DNA from: JAEKLB01 sp050249235
GTDB taxonomy: Bacteria; Actinomycetota; Acidimicrobiia; Acidimicrobiales; CADCSY01
DNA length: 9,106 nucleotides
Reading direction: 5' to 3'
Assembly: GCA_050249235.1 (NCBI GenBank)
Contig: JBFWQW010000111.1
Coordinates: 1-9,106 of the forward strand
The notes under the pieces are model-generated. The model saw only the letters and a program-made list of their open reading frames with translations, did no database searches and had not been told where the DNA came from. Below, one piece after another: positions 1 to 4,807 of the stretch. Numbering within the stretch: position 1 is the first letter of the stretch; the number at the start of each line of letters is the position of its first letter. The translations under genes and the position numbers were made by a program.

Positions 1-6
1 CGGGCC

Positions 7-12
7 TACGCT
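7..12 (+). promoter_or_regulatory. -10-like box upstream of tRNA-Pro
   Basis: TACGCT fits the actinobacterial TANNNT -10 element and lies 11 nt before the tRNA 5' end. The same hexamer sits 9 nt before tRNA-Arg in this window. The -35 region would lie outside the window, so this rests on motif and spacing only. Confidence 0.35.
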
Positions 13-23
13 CCGTGCCTCCG

Positions 24-95
24 CGGGGAGTGGCGCAGTGGTAGCGCACAGCCTTTGGGTGGCTGAGGTCGTGGGTTCAAATCCCACCTCCCCGA
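24..95 (+). tRNA. tRNA-Pro (anticodon TGG)
   Basis: A complete cloverleaf is visible. The acceptor stem CGGGGAG (24-30) pairs fully with CTCCCCG (88-94), and A95 is the discriminator. The D stem is GCGC/GCGC, the anticodon stem CAGCC/GGCTG, and the loop TTTGGGT places TGG at positions 34-36. The T arm is GTGGG-TTCAAAT-CCCAC. A C1:G72 first pair is typical of bacterial tRNA-Pro. The 3' CCA is not encoded (CTC follows). TGG reads CCA and, by wobble, other proline codons. A 6-bp hairpin (TCGACG/CGTCGA, 108-122) follows and could help 3'-end formation. Confidence 0.97.
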
Positions 96-133
96 CTCGG
101 CGGGACATCGACGCGCCGTCGAGGTGTCGAGCA

Positions 134-163
134 CCGCGTGACCTGAGGTGCCGCGTGACCTGA
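134..163. repeat. 13-bp direct repeat with 17-nt period
   Basis: CCGCGTGACCTGA occurs exactly at 134-146 and 151-163, inside the gap between tRNA-Pro and the end of the convergent VOC gene. There are only two copies and no associated gene. It may be a protein site or a local duplication. Confidence 0.6.
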
Positions 164-181
164 CGGCGAGGCGCCCGGCGG

Positions 182-1081
182 CTACCAGGCGGTGACGTCC
201 CGGTCGGTGAGGCGGAGCAGCATCCCGAACGTGTCGGCCGGGTCGGCGACGGCGTGGCCGGGCGCCGGCCGCTCGGTGCGGATGCCGTGGGACTCGAAGT
301 GGGCCGCGGCGCGGTCGAGGTCGCCCACCCGGAAGGTGACGGCGTGGAACATCCCGCCGGCGGCCAGGTCGGCCGCGGCCCGGCTCGACGGGTCGACCGG
401 CTCGGCCACCTCGACGACGACCTCGTCGGAGAGCCGGACGAACGTCGACGCGGTGCCGTGGGGCGTCGACGCCTGGTGCACCACCCGTCCGAGCAGGCCG
501 TCGACGAGGAACGCCGTGGCCGCCTCGGGGTCGCCGGTGACCAGGGTGTAGTGGGCGCCGTGCACGCCGAGCGGGTGCTCGTCACGCCAGTACGCCGGCG
601 ACCAGTCCGGGTCGTTGTAGCGGGGGTCGCCCATGCCGTCCCGGGGCTGGAAGAACTCGAAGACGAGCGGGCTCTCCCTCGGGCGGGTCCAGATCTCGCC
701 GAGCGGATCGGTGACCGGGCGGCCGAGGAAGTCGGCCAGGTGCTGGCCCTGGGCGGTGAGGTGGTCGATCAGGGCCTGGGGCTCGTCGACGTAGAGCGCC
801 AGCGAGTGCAGCCGCTGGCCCATGCGCTCACGGAACCGCTCCGGTGCCATGCCCGGTCCGGCCCGCAGCGGCATCATCACCGTCGGCCCGATCGACAGCA
901 GCGAGAGCCGGGTGGCGCCGAGGGGCCCACCGTCGGCCCCCGCGTCGCCGGCACCCCCCTCGCCGCCGGTGGGTCGCCCCCAACCCGACCGCGGCGCGAA
1001 GACCTCGTCGTACCAGCGCACCACCGTGTCGACGTCGTCGACGACGTGGGTGACGTGGAACACCTTCGGCAGCTGGAACAT
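182..1081 (-). CDS. VOC (glyoxalase/dioxygenase-fold) protein with two domains
   Basis: This 299-residue protein is built of repeated beta-alpha-beta-beta-beta modules of the vicinal oxygen chelate superfamily. Domain 1 covers about residues 5-146: the first strand is FHVTHVV (9-15), H92 lies in LHSLALYV and E142 in VFEFFQP. Domain 2 covers about 174-293: H177 in GAHYTLVT, E224 in VVVEVAEP and H246 in FHAVTFRV. The last module shows LLRLTDR where a metal-ligand Glu is common, so its second metal site may be altered. VOC members include glyoxalase I, extradiol dioxygenases and resistance proteins; I cannot name a substrate. The start is ATG 1081 because GAGGA lies 7 nt upstream. The frame stays open to 1297, but that extension would run antisense through tRNA-Gly and is low-complexity Arg/Pro/Gly. 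The gene stands alone, antisense to its tRNA neighbours. Confidence 0.85.
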   Translation of the reverse strand: MFQLPKVFHVTHVVDDVDTVVRWYDEVFAPRSGWGRPTGGEGGAGDAGADGGPLGATRLSLLSIGPTVMMPLRAGPGMAPERFRERMGQRLHSLALYVDEPQALIDHLTAQGQHLADFLGRPVTDPLGEIWTRPRESPLVFEFFQPRDGMGDPRYNDPDWSPAYWRDEHPLGVHGAHYTLVTGDPEAATAFLVDGLLGRVVHQASTPHGTASTFVRLSDEVVVEVAEPVDPSSRAAADLAAGGMFHAVTFRVGDLDRAAAHFESHGIRTERPAPGHAVADPADTFGMLLRLTDRDVTAW

Positions 1082-1126
1082 CCCGCCATCCTCACGGGGC
1101 GGCACCGGACCTGTCCACCGCGGCGG

Positions 1127-1132
1127 TACCGT
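1127..1132 (+). promoter_or_regulatory. -10-like box upstream of tRNA-Gly
   Basis: TACCGT matches TANNNT and lies 12 nt before the tRNA-Gly 5' end. No convincing -35 hexamer is seen 16-18 nt upstream. The spacer from 1082 to 1144 also holds the 5' region of the divergent VOC gene. Confidence 0.35.
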
Positions 1133-1144
1133 CTCGGGGCCAAC

Positions 1145-1215
1145 GCGGGTGTAGCTCAATGGCAGAGCTCCAGCCTTCCAAGCTGGTGGCGCGGGTTCGA
1201 CTCCCGTCACCCGCT
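1145..1215 (+). tRNA. tRNA-Gly (anticodon TCC)
   Basis: The acceptor GCGGGTG (1145-1151) pairs fully with CACCCGC (1208-1214); T1215 is the discriminator. The D stem is GCTC/GAGC. The anticodon arm is CCAGC-CTTCCAA-GCTGG with TCC at 1177-1179. The T arm carries TTCGACT. The sequence is close to the canonical bacterial tRNA-Gly(UCC). CCA is not encoded. Confidence 0.97.
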
Positions 1216-1218
1216 CTC

Positions 1219-1275
1219 GTCCGACGACTGGCCCGGCCGGCCGTCGGACCCCCCTGCGGTCGGGGGCCAGACCGC
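1219..1275 (+). terminator. Tandem stem-loops after tRNA-Gly
   Basis: GTCCGACG (1219-1226) pairs perfectly with CGTCGGAC (1242-1249) around a 15-nt loop, starting 4 nt after the tRNA. A second hairpin, GCGGTC/GACCGC (1256-1261 with 1270-1275), follows directly. No T-tract follows, which is common for actinobacterial terminators. A role in 3'-end processing is the alternative. Confidence 0.5.
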
Positions 1276-1356
1276 CCCGGCGGCGGGTCGCCCCCATCGA
1301 CGGTGGGGCGTCGCACCCGCTCCCACACGATCAGCCGGTCGCGGCCCGGCACAGGG

Positions 1357-1430
1357 CGCCCCCGGCAGGATTCGAACCTGCGACGTTCGGCTTAGAAGGC
1401 CGCTGCTCTGTCCGGCTGAGCTACGGGGGC
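1357..1430 (-). tRNA. tRNA-Arg (anticodon TCT)
   Basis: Read on the minus strand from 1430, the acceptor GCCCCCG pairs with CGGGGGC (plus-strand 1358-1364), and the discriminator is G. The D arm is GCTC/GAGC, the anticodon loop CTTCTAA gives TCT, and the T loop is TTCGAAT. The outer pair of the anticodon stem is a G/A mismatch. It decodes AGA/AGG, rare codons in a genome this GC-rich. A small hairpin (1334-1350, GCCGG/CCGGC) downstream may mark its 3' end. It is transcribed divergently from the molybdopterin gene. Confidence 0.95.
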
Positions 1431-1439
1431 GTGGACCGA

Positions 1440-1460
1440 AGCGTAGGAGGCGCACCTCCT
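1440..1460 (-). promoter_or_regulatory. tRNA-Arg -10 box next to a perfect inverted repeat
   Basis: On the minus strand TACGCT (1445-1440) fits TANNNT and lies 9 nt before tRNA-Arg. Immediately upstream, where the -35/-10 spacer should be, is the inverted repeat AGGAGG-CGCA-CCTCCT (1445-1460). It could be a regulator site or chance in GC-rich DNA. The nearest -35 candidate, CTGCCG, is weak. Confidence 0.35.
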
Positions 1461-1478
1461 CCGGCAGGGGTCCCTCCC

Positions 1479-1484
1479 TAGGCT
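1479..1484 (+). promoter_or_regulatory. -10-like box placing a transcript start at the GTG of the molybdopterin gene
   Basis: TAGGCT fits TANNNT and ends 8 nt before GTG 1493. Transcription would begin at or next to the start codon. There is no Shine-Dalgarno sequence, so a leaderless mRNA is plausible. No -35 consensus is visible. Confidence 0.35.
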
Positions 1485-1492
1485 CGGCCTGC

Positions 1493-2998
1493 GTGGATCC
1501 CCGGTCGGCGGCAGTGGGTGTGGTCGGGGCGGGGCTCGGGCTCGGTGTGGCCGAGCTGGCCGCTGGCGTCCTCCCCGACGGCCGCTCGCCCCTCGTGGCG
1601 GTGGCCGAGCTCGTCATCCGGAACGTGCCGGGCGGCGTCGAGCGGTGGGCCATCGAGACGTTCGGCCGCAACGACAAGGCCGTCCTCGTCGTCGGCGCGG
1701 TGGTGGTCGTCCTCCTGCTCGGCGCCCTCACTGGCGCCCTGGCCCGACGACCTCTGGCCGCGCTCACCGTCGCCGGCCTCACCGTCGCCGTCGGCTGCCT
1801 GGCCTCGCTCCGCCGCCTCGACTCGACCGTGCTCGACCTCGTGCCGCCCCTCGTCGGCGGTGGCGCCGCCATCGTCACGATGCTCGGGCTGCTGCGGCTC
1901 GGCGCCGGACGGCCCGCCGGGCCGCTCTCGCCGGACGCCATGGGCCGGCGGACCCTGCTCGTGGCCGGCTCCGCCGTCGCCGTCGCCGCACCCTTCGCCG
2001 GGTGGGCCGGCCAGCGCCTCCAACGCCGGGTCGACGCGGCCGCCTCCCGGGCCAAGGCGAGCCTGCCGGCCGCGGCCCGGCCGGCGCCGCCCCTGCCCGC
2101 CGGCGCCGACCTCCGCCTCGACGGCCTGAGCCCGTTCATCACCCCGAACGCCGACTTCTACCGGATCGACACCGCCCTCCTCGTCCCCCAGGTGACGGCC
2201 GAGGACTGGACGCTGCGCATCCACGGGATGGTCGATCGGGAGGTCACCTTCACCTACGACGAGCTGCTGGCCCGCCCGCTGGTCGAAGCCGACGTCACCC
2301 TGGCGTGCGTGTCGAACGAGGTGGGCGGCTCGCTGGTCGGCAACGCCCGCTGGCTCGGGGTCCCGCTGCGCGAGCTGCTCGAGGAGGCCGGCGTGCACGA
2401 CGACGCCGACCAGGTCGTGGGCCGGTCGGTCGACGACTTCACCGTCGGCTTCCCCACCGCGGCCGTGTTCGACGGCCGGGACGCGCTCGTGGCGGTCGGC
2501 ATGAACGGCGAGCCGCTCCCGGTCCGCCACGGCTTCCCGGCCCGCCTGGTGGTGGCCGGCCTCTACGGCTACGTGTCGGCGACGAAGTGGCTGAAGGAGA
2601 TCGAGCTCACGCGGTTCGACCGCTACGACGCCTACTGGATCCGACTCGACTGGGCCCCGCCGGCCCCTATCAAGGTCCAGTCCCGCATCGACACCCCCGG
2701 CAACCGGGCCGGCGCCGGCCGGGTGGCGGTGGCCGGCGTCGCCTGGGCCCAGGGCCGGGGCATCGACGCCGTGGAGGTGCGCATCGACGGCGGCCCCTGG
2801 CGCCGGGCCGAGCTGGCCGACGAGGTCGGCCCCGCCACCTGGCGCCAGTGGCACCTCCCGTGGACGGCGACCGAGGGCCGACACGTGCTGGAGGTGCGGG
2901 CCACCGCCGGCGACGGCGAGGTCCAGACCGGCGAGCTCGCCGAGCCCTTCCCGTCCGGCGCCACCGGGTGGCACCGCCGCGTCGTCCGGGTCGTCTGA
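1493..2998 (+). CDS. Membrane-anchored sulfite-oxidase-like molybdopterin oxidoreductase
   Basis: The predicted protein has 501 residues. The N-terminal third has five hydrophobic helices, about 5-27, 62-83, 88-105, 118-137 and 152-171. An RR pair (GRRTLL, 151-156) precedes helix 5 and Arg-rich sequence follows it. The molybdopterin-binding domain (about 205-375) belongs to the sulfite oxidase/YedY superfamily. C272 in TLACVSNEVGG is the expected molybdenum ligand, and HGFPARLVVAGLYGY (346-360) and TKWLKEIEL are family signatures. A C-terminal immunoglobulin-like Mo-co dimerisation domain (about 392-501) follows. The catalytic part should face outside the membrane. Actinobacterial proteins of this architecture (S. 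coelicolor Sco3746, from memory) are integrated by Sec and Tat jointly. The substrate is unknown; no heme partner lies nearby. GTG 1493 is chosen because upstream sequence is tRNA-Arg; GTG 1514 or 1520 are alternatives. Confidence 0.88.
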   Translation: MDPRSAAVGVVGAGLGLGVAELAAGVLPDGRSPLVAVAELVIRNVPGGVERWAIETFGRNDKAVLVVGAVVVVLLLGALTGALARRPLAALTVAGLTVAVGCLASLRRLDSTVLDLVPPLVGGGAAIVTMLGLLRLGAGRPAGPLSPDAMGRRTLLVAGSAVAVAAPFAGWAGQRLQRRVDAAASRAKASLPAAARPAPPLPAGADLRLDGLSPFITPNADFYRIDTALLVPQVTAEDWTLRIHGMVDREVTFTYDELLARPLVEADVTLACVSNEVGGSLVGNARWLGVPLRELLEEAGVHDDADQVVGRSVDDFTVGFPTAAVFDGRDALVAVGMNGEPLPVRHGFPARLVVAGLYGYVSATKWLKEIELTRFDRYDAYWIRLDWAPPAPIKVQSRIDTPGNRAGAGRVAVAGVAWAQGRGIDAVEVRIDGGPWRRAELADEVGPATWRQWHLPWTATEGRHVLEVRATAGDGEVQTGELAEPFPSGATGWHRRVVRVV

Positions 2999-3065
2999 AG
3001 TCCTGGCCCGTCCTCGGGGGCGGCTCAGACCACCCGGATAGCACGGCGGTCCCGCCACCCACCGA

Positions 3066-3086
3066 GCCCGACGAACGGCTTCGGGC
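3066..3086 (+). terminator. Possible terminator after the molybdopterin gene
   Basis: GCCCGA (3066-3071) pairs with TCGGGC (3081-3086) around a 9-nt loop, between the molybdopterin gene and tRNA-His. There is no T-tract. No promoter is clear for tRNA-His: TGCCAT (3101-3106) is one base from the TACCAT seen before tRNA-Lys. Confidence 0.3.
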
Positions 3087-3121
3087 CTCCCGCCGGGGTG
3101 TGCCATCCTTGACGCCCACGT

Positions 3122-3200
3122 GGTGGCCGTAGCTCAGCTCGGTTAGAGCGCCAGGTTGTGGCCCTGGAGGTCGGGGGTTCAAGTCCCCTCGGTCACCCCA
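3122..3200 (+). tRNA. tRNA-His (anticodon GTG), CCA encoded
   Basis: The acceptor GTGGCCG (3123-3129) pairs with CGGTCAC (3190-3196), with one G:T wobble. G3122 supplies the G-1 that marks tRNA-His and faces C73 (3197). The anticodon loop TTGTGGC gives GTG at 3158-3160. The D stem is GCTC/GAGC and the T arm GGGGG-TTCAAGT-CCCCT. CCA (3198-3200) is genomically encoded, unlike in the other four tRNAs here. Confidence 0.97.
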
Positions 3201-3202
3201 CC

Positions 3203-3244
3203 GCCGCCCGTGCCCGGACGGATGGCCGCTCGGGCACGGGCGGC
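3203..3244 (+). terminator. 14-bp perfect hairpin between tRNA-His and tRNA-Lys
   Basis: GCCGCCCGTGCCCG (3203-3216) is exactly complementary to CGGGCACGGGCGGC (3231-3244), with a 14-nt loop. It begins 2 nt after the CCA of tRNA-His and ends directly against the TACCAT box of tRNA-Lys. It is the longest perfect stem I noticed in the window. It most likely terminates tRNA-His transcription, although no T-run follows. In a His-Lys co-transcript it could instead be a processing signal. Confidence 0.6.
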
Positions 3245-3250
3245 TACCAT
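3245..3250 (+). promoter_or_regulatory. -10-like box upstream of tRNA-Lys
   Basis: TACCAT fits TANNNT, lies 11 nt before the tRNA-Lys 5' end and abuts the hairpin arm. The -35 position would fall in the hairpin loop and shows no TTGACA-like match. Confidence 0.35.
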
Positions 3251-3261
3251 CGCCGTCCCTC

Positions 3262-3333
3262 GCGCCTCTAGCTCAACGGCAGAGCAACGGACTCTTAATC
3301 CGCAGGTTCTGGGTTCGAATCCCAGGGGGCGCA
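3262..3333 (+). tRNA. tRNA-Lys (anticodon CTT)
   Basis: The acceptor GCGCCTC (3262-3268) pairs with GGGGCGC (3326-3332), with one wobble; A3333 is the discriminator. The anticodon loop CTCTTAA places CTT at 3294-3296, reading AAG, the preferred Lys codon at high GC. The T arm is CTGGG-TTCGAAT-CCCAG. CCA is not encoded. The outer pair of the anticodon stem is an A/C mismatch. Confidence 0.96.
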
Positions 3334-3374
3334 CATCTCCGACCTGCACGAACGGCGACGGCGGGGCGGTGTGG

Positions 3375-3437
3375 TCACAGGCGATGGCGTCGGACCGGCG
3401 TGCCGCCCATCCGCTCGTCACGGGCCGGCCATGTCAT
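3375..3437 (-). CDS. Possible 20-residue ORF, third in an ATGA-linked chain
   Basis: ATG 3437 overlaps the stop of the preceding small ORF as ATGA. The product would be 20 residues, basic, ending VRRHRL. Nothing is recognisable. The only support is the overlap geometry and GC-rich third positions, and in GC-rich DNA CGATGA is common, so it may be spurious. It ends 41 nt from the convergent tRNA-Lys. Confidence 0.2.
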   Translation of the reverse strand: MTWPARDERMGGTPVRRHRL

Positions 3438-3562
3438 CGCCCGGCCGGCGCTCCCAGGGTGCGGGCGGACTCGGGATCGGGCTCGGCGGGGGGAGCCGGC
3501 TCCGGTGCTGGGTCGTGGCCGGGATCGATCGGGTCGTCCGGCAACGTCGACAGGGCCGTCAT
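3434..3562 (-). CDS. Possible small Pro/Asp-rich ORF of 42 residues
   Basis: ATG 3562 overlaps the stop of the upstream acidic ORF in an ATGA junction, the geometry of translational coupling. The 42-residue product has an acidic, proline-rich middle (DPAPEPAPPAEPDPE) and no hydrophobic segment. About 35 of 42 codons end in G or C, but second positions are also GC-rich because of proline, so the coding signal is weaker than in the neighbour. No family is recognised. It might be a disordered tail or spurious. Confidence 0.3.
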   Translation of the reverse strand: MTALSTLPDDPIDPGHDPAPEPAPPAEPDPESARTLGAPAGR

Positions 3563-3753
3563 CGACCGGCAGCTTCGTCGTCGTCGTCGATCTCGAGGTC
3601 GTCGCCGGGCACGGCGGGCGCCTGACCCCCCTCGTCCAACGGGTCGCCGCCCACCTCCTCGACCTGGCGGGCCCGACTGTCGTCGACCACCCCTTCCTTG
3701 CCCACCACCCCGTCGACCAGGGGAACCGCAGGGTCTTCCATCTCGTCGCGCAT
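3559..3753 (-). CDS. Small acidic hypothetical protein of 64 residues
   Basis: It starts at ATG 3753 (MRDEMEDPAV) and ends EIDDDDEAAGR. It is strongly acidic with no membrane segment. Codon composition looks coding for this genome: about 84 percent GC at third positions but only about 39 percent at second positions, a contrast that random frames of GC-rich DNA rarely show. A weak AGG lies 7 nt upstream of the ATG; ATG 3741 is an alternative start. It is divergent from trpF, with 205 nt between the start codons. I recognise no family and assign no function. If none of the small ORFs is real, 3334-3958 is an otherwise empty 625-nt gap. Confidence 0.45.
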   Translation of the reverse strand: MRDEMEDPAVPLVDGVVGKEGVVDDSRARQVEEVGGDPLDEGGQAPAVPGDDLEIDDDDEAAGR

Positions 3754-3894
3754 GGGCCCGCCTGTACCCGCCGGGAGCCCCGGCCAGGCCGGCGAGCTCC
3801 CCCGCCCGTCCCGACGGGAGTCGCCCGAAGCGATCCTCCCGCGCGCTCGTCGACCACCTCGAGCGCCGGCCCGGTGCCACCGCGGCCCGCGCCC

Positions 3895-3900
3895 TACCAT
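3895..3900 (+). promoter_or_regulatory. -10-like box upstream of trpF
   Basis: TACCAT, identical to the box before tRNA-Lys, lies 58 nt upstream of the trpF start and predicts a leader of roughly 50 nt. GTG 3908, seven nt after the box, opens an 11-codon frame (MLALCPEPADR, stop 3941-3943) that could be a leaderless leader peptide. It contains no Trp codon. No -35 match is seen. Confidence 0.35.
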
Positions 3901-3958
3901 CCGCGGCGTGCTGGCGCTCTGCCCCGAGCCCGCTGACCGCTGACCTCGGAGTCGCCCC

Positions 3959-4615
3959 GTGTTCGTGAAGGTCGACGGGATCACCTCCGAAGCCGACGCC
4001 CGGCTGGCCATCGAGGCCGGGGCCGACGCCCTCGGGTTCGTGTTCGCCCCCTCGCCGAGGCAGGTCAGGGCGGAGGCGGTGCGGGACATCGTGGCGAACC
4101 TCCCGGCCGAGGTCGTGACCCTGGGCGTGTTCGTGGACGAGGCACCGGAACGGGTGGTCGACATCGTGCTGGCGGCCGGACTGCAGGCCGCCCAGCTCCA
4201 CGGCCACGAGTCGGCCGAGGAGACGCGGTGGGTGCGGGCCCGGGTCGGGGCGGTCGTCAAGGCGTTCGCGGCGGGCGACCCGGCCGTCCTGCGGGCGGCC
4301 GACCACGGCGCCGACGCCGTCGTCGTCGACCACCCCGGCGGCGGCGGGGGCGGCGGGCAGGGCTACGACTGGTCCCTGGCCGTCGGGGTGCCGGCCGGCA
4401 TCCGGGTCGTGTTGGCCGGCGGCCTGACCCCGGGCAACGTCGCCGCCGCCATCGCCGCGGTCCACCCCTGGGGCGTCGACGTCAGCTCCGGCGTCGAGTC
4501 GTCGCCCGGCACGAAGGACGCCGGGAAGCTGCGGGCCTTCGTGGACGCGGCCCGGGCGGCGGCACCCGCGCCACCGGACGGCTGGCGTCGAGGCGGCTGG
4601 TTCGCCCCGGGCTGA
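3959..4615 (+). CDS. trpF: Phosphoribosylanthranilate isomerase with Asp in place of the catalytic Cys
   Basis: This 218-residue (beta/alpha)8 barrel has a usual TrpF length. The enzyme makes the Amadori rearrangement of N-(5'-phosphoribosyl)anthranilate to CdRP in tryptophan synthesis, in the cytosol. Family landmarks: GADALGFVFAPSPRQV (21-36, substrate-binding Arg34), QLHG (79-82), general-acid Asp124 in VVVDH, GYDW (135-138), LAGGLTPGNV (152-161) and GVDVSSGVESSPG (172-184). The first strand reads MFVKVDGIT, where TrpF normally has K-I-C-G. The general-base Cys (Cys7 of T. maritima TrpF) is therefore Asp6; an Asp at this place is what HisA/PriA use. The loop before GYDW has seven glycines. 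Start GTG 3959 has CGGAG 7 nt upstream. No other trp gene is in the window. Activity as TrpF is likely but not certain. Confidence 0.88.
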   Translation: MFVKVDGITSEADARLAIEAGADALGFVFAPSPRQVRAEAVRDIVANLPAEVVTLGVFVDEAPERVVDIVLAAGLQAAQLHGHESAEETRWVRARVGAVVKAFAAGDPAVLRAADHGADAVVVDHPGGGGGGGQGYDWSLAVGVPAGIRVVLAGGLTPGNVAAAIAAVHPWGVDVSSGVESSPGTKDAGKLRAFVDAARAAAPAPPDGWRRGGWFAPG

Positions 4616-4625
4616 GCGCGCCGCT

Positions 4626-4669
4626 GGCCGAACGGGCTGCGGGCCGAACGGGCCGCTGCGCTGGCAGCG
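4626..4669 (+). terminator. Repeat and stem-loop after trpF
   Basis: GGCCGAACGGGC occurs twice (4626-4637, 4642-4653). It is followed by CGCTGC (4654-4659) pairing with GCAGCG (4664-4669) over a 4-nt loop, starting 38 nt after the trpF stop. This may end the trpF transcript. The rest of the 192-nt gap to the MBL gene shows no clear promoter or gene. Confidence 0.3.
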
Positions 4670-4807
4670 CCAGGGGCCGGGTGACAGGATCGAGACGACC
4701 CGTCGACGACCGTCACCGGGCACGACGCACAGAGGGAGACCCAGGGGGCGCCGGCTCCGTCAGCCCGCAGCGCTCGCCGGCCGCCGGCCCGGTCCGGCCG
4801 CCGCCCG

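Noticed and set aside
1082..1297. N-terminal extension of the VOC gene to an upstream ATG at 1297
   Set aside because: It would run antisense through the whole tRNA-Gly gene, is Arg/Pro/Gly-rich without family similarity, and ATG 1081 has a well-placed GAGGA.
254..1492. Very long upstream extension of the molybdopterin reading frame
   Set aside because: The frame is open only because of GC-richness; it crosses tRNA-Gly, tRNA-Arg and the antisense of the VOC gene. The protein family begins near 1493.
1478..3106. Long open frame on the minus strand opposite the molybdopterin gene
   Set aside because: Its product is rich in Gly/Ala/Arg/His/Asp low-complexity sequence, the mirror of a GC3-rich gene, while the plus strand has clear family motifs.
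3959..4615. A trp operon around trpF
   Set aside because: No trpA, trpB, trpC, trpD or trpE homologue is present in the window, and no Trp codons occur in the short frame upstream.
3754..4723. Long minus-strand frame opposite trpF running into the small ORFs
   Set aside because: It is the shadow of trpF; only the part beyond the trpF promoter shows coding-like composition in another frame.
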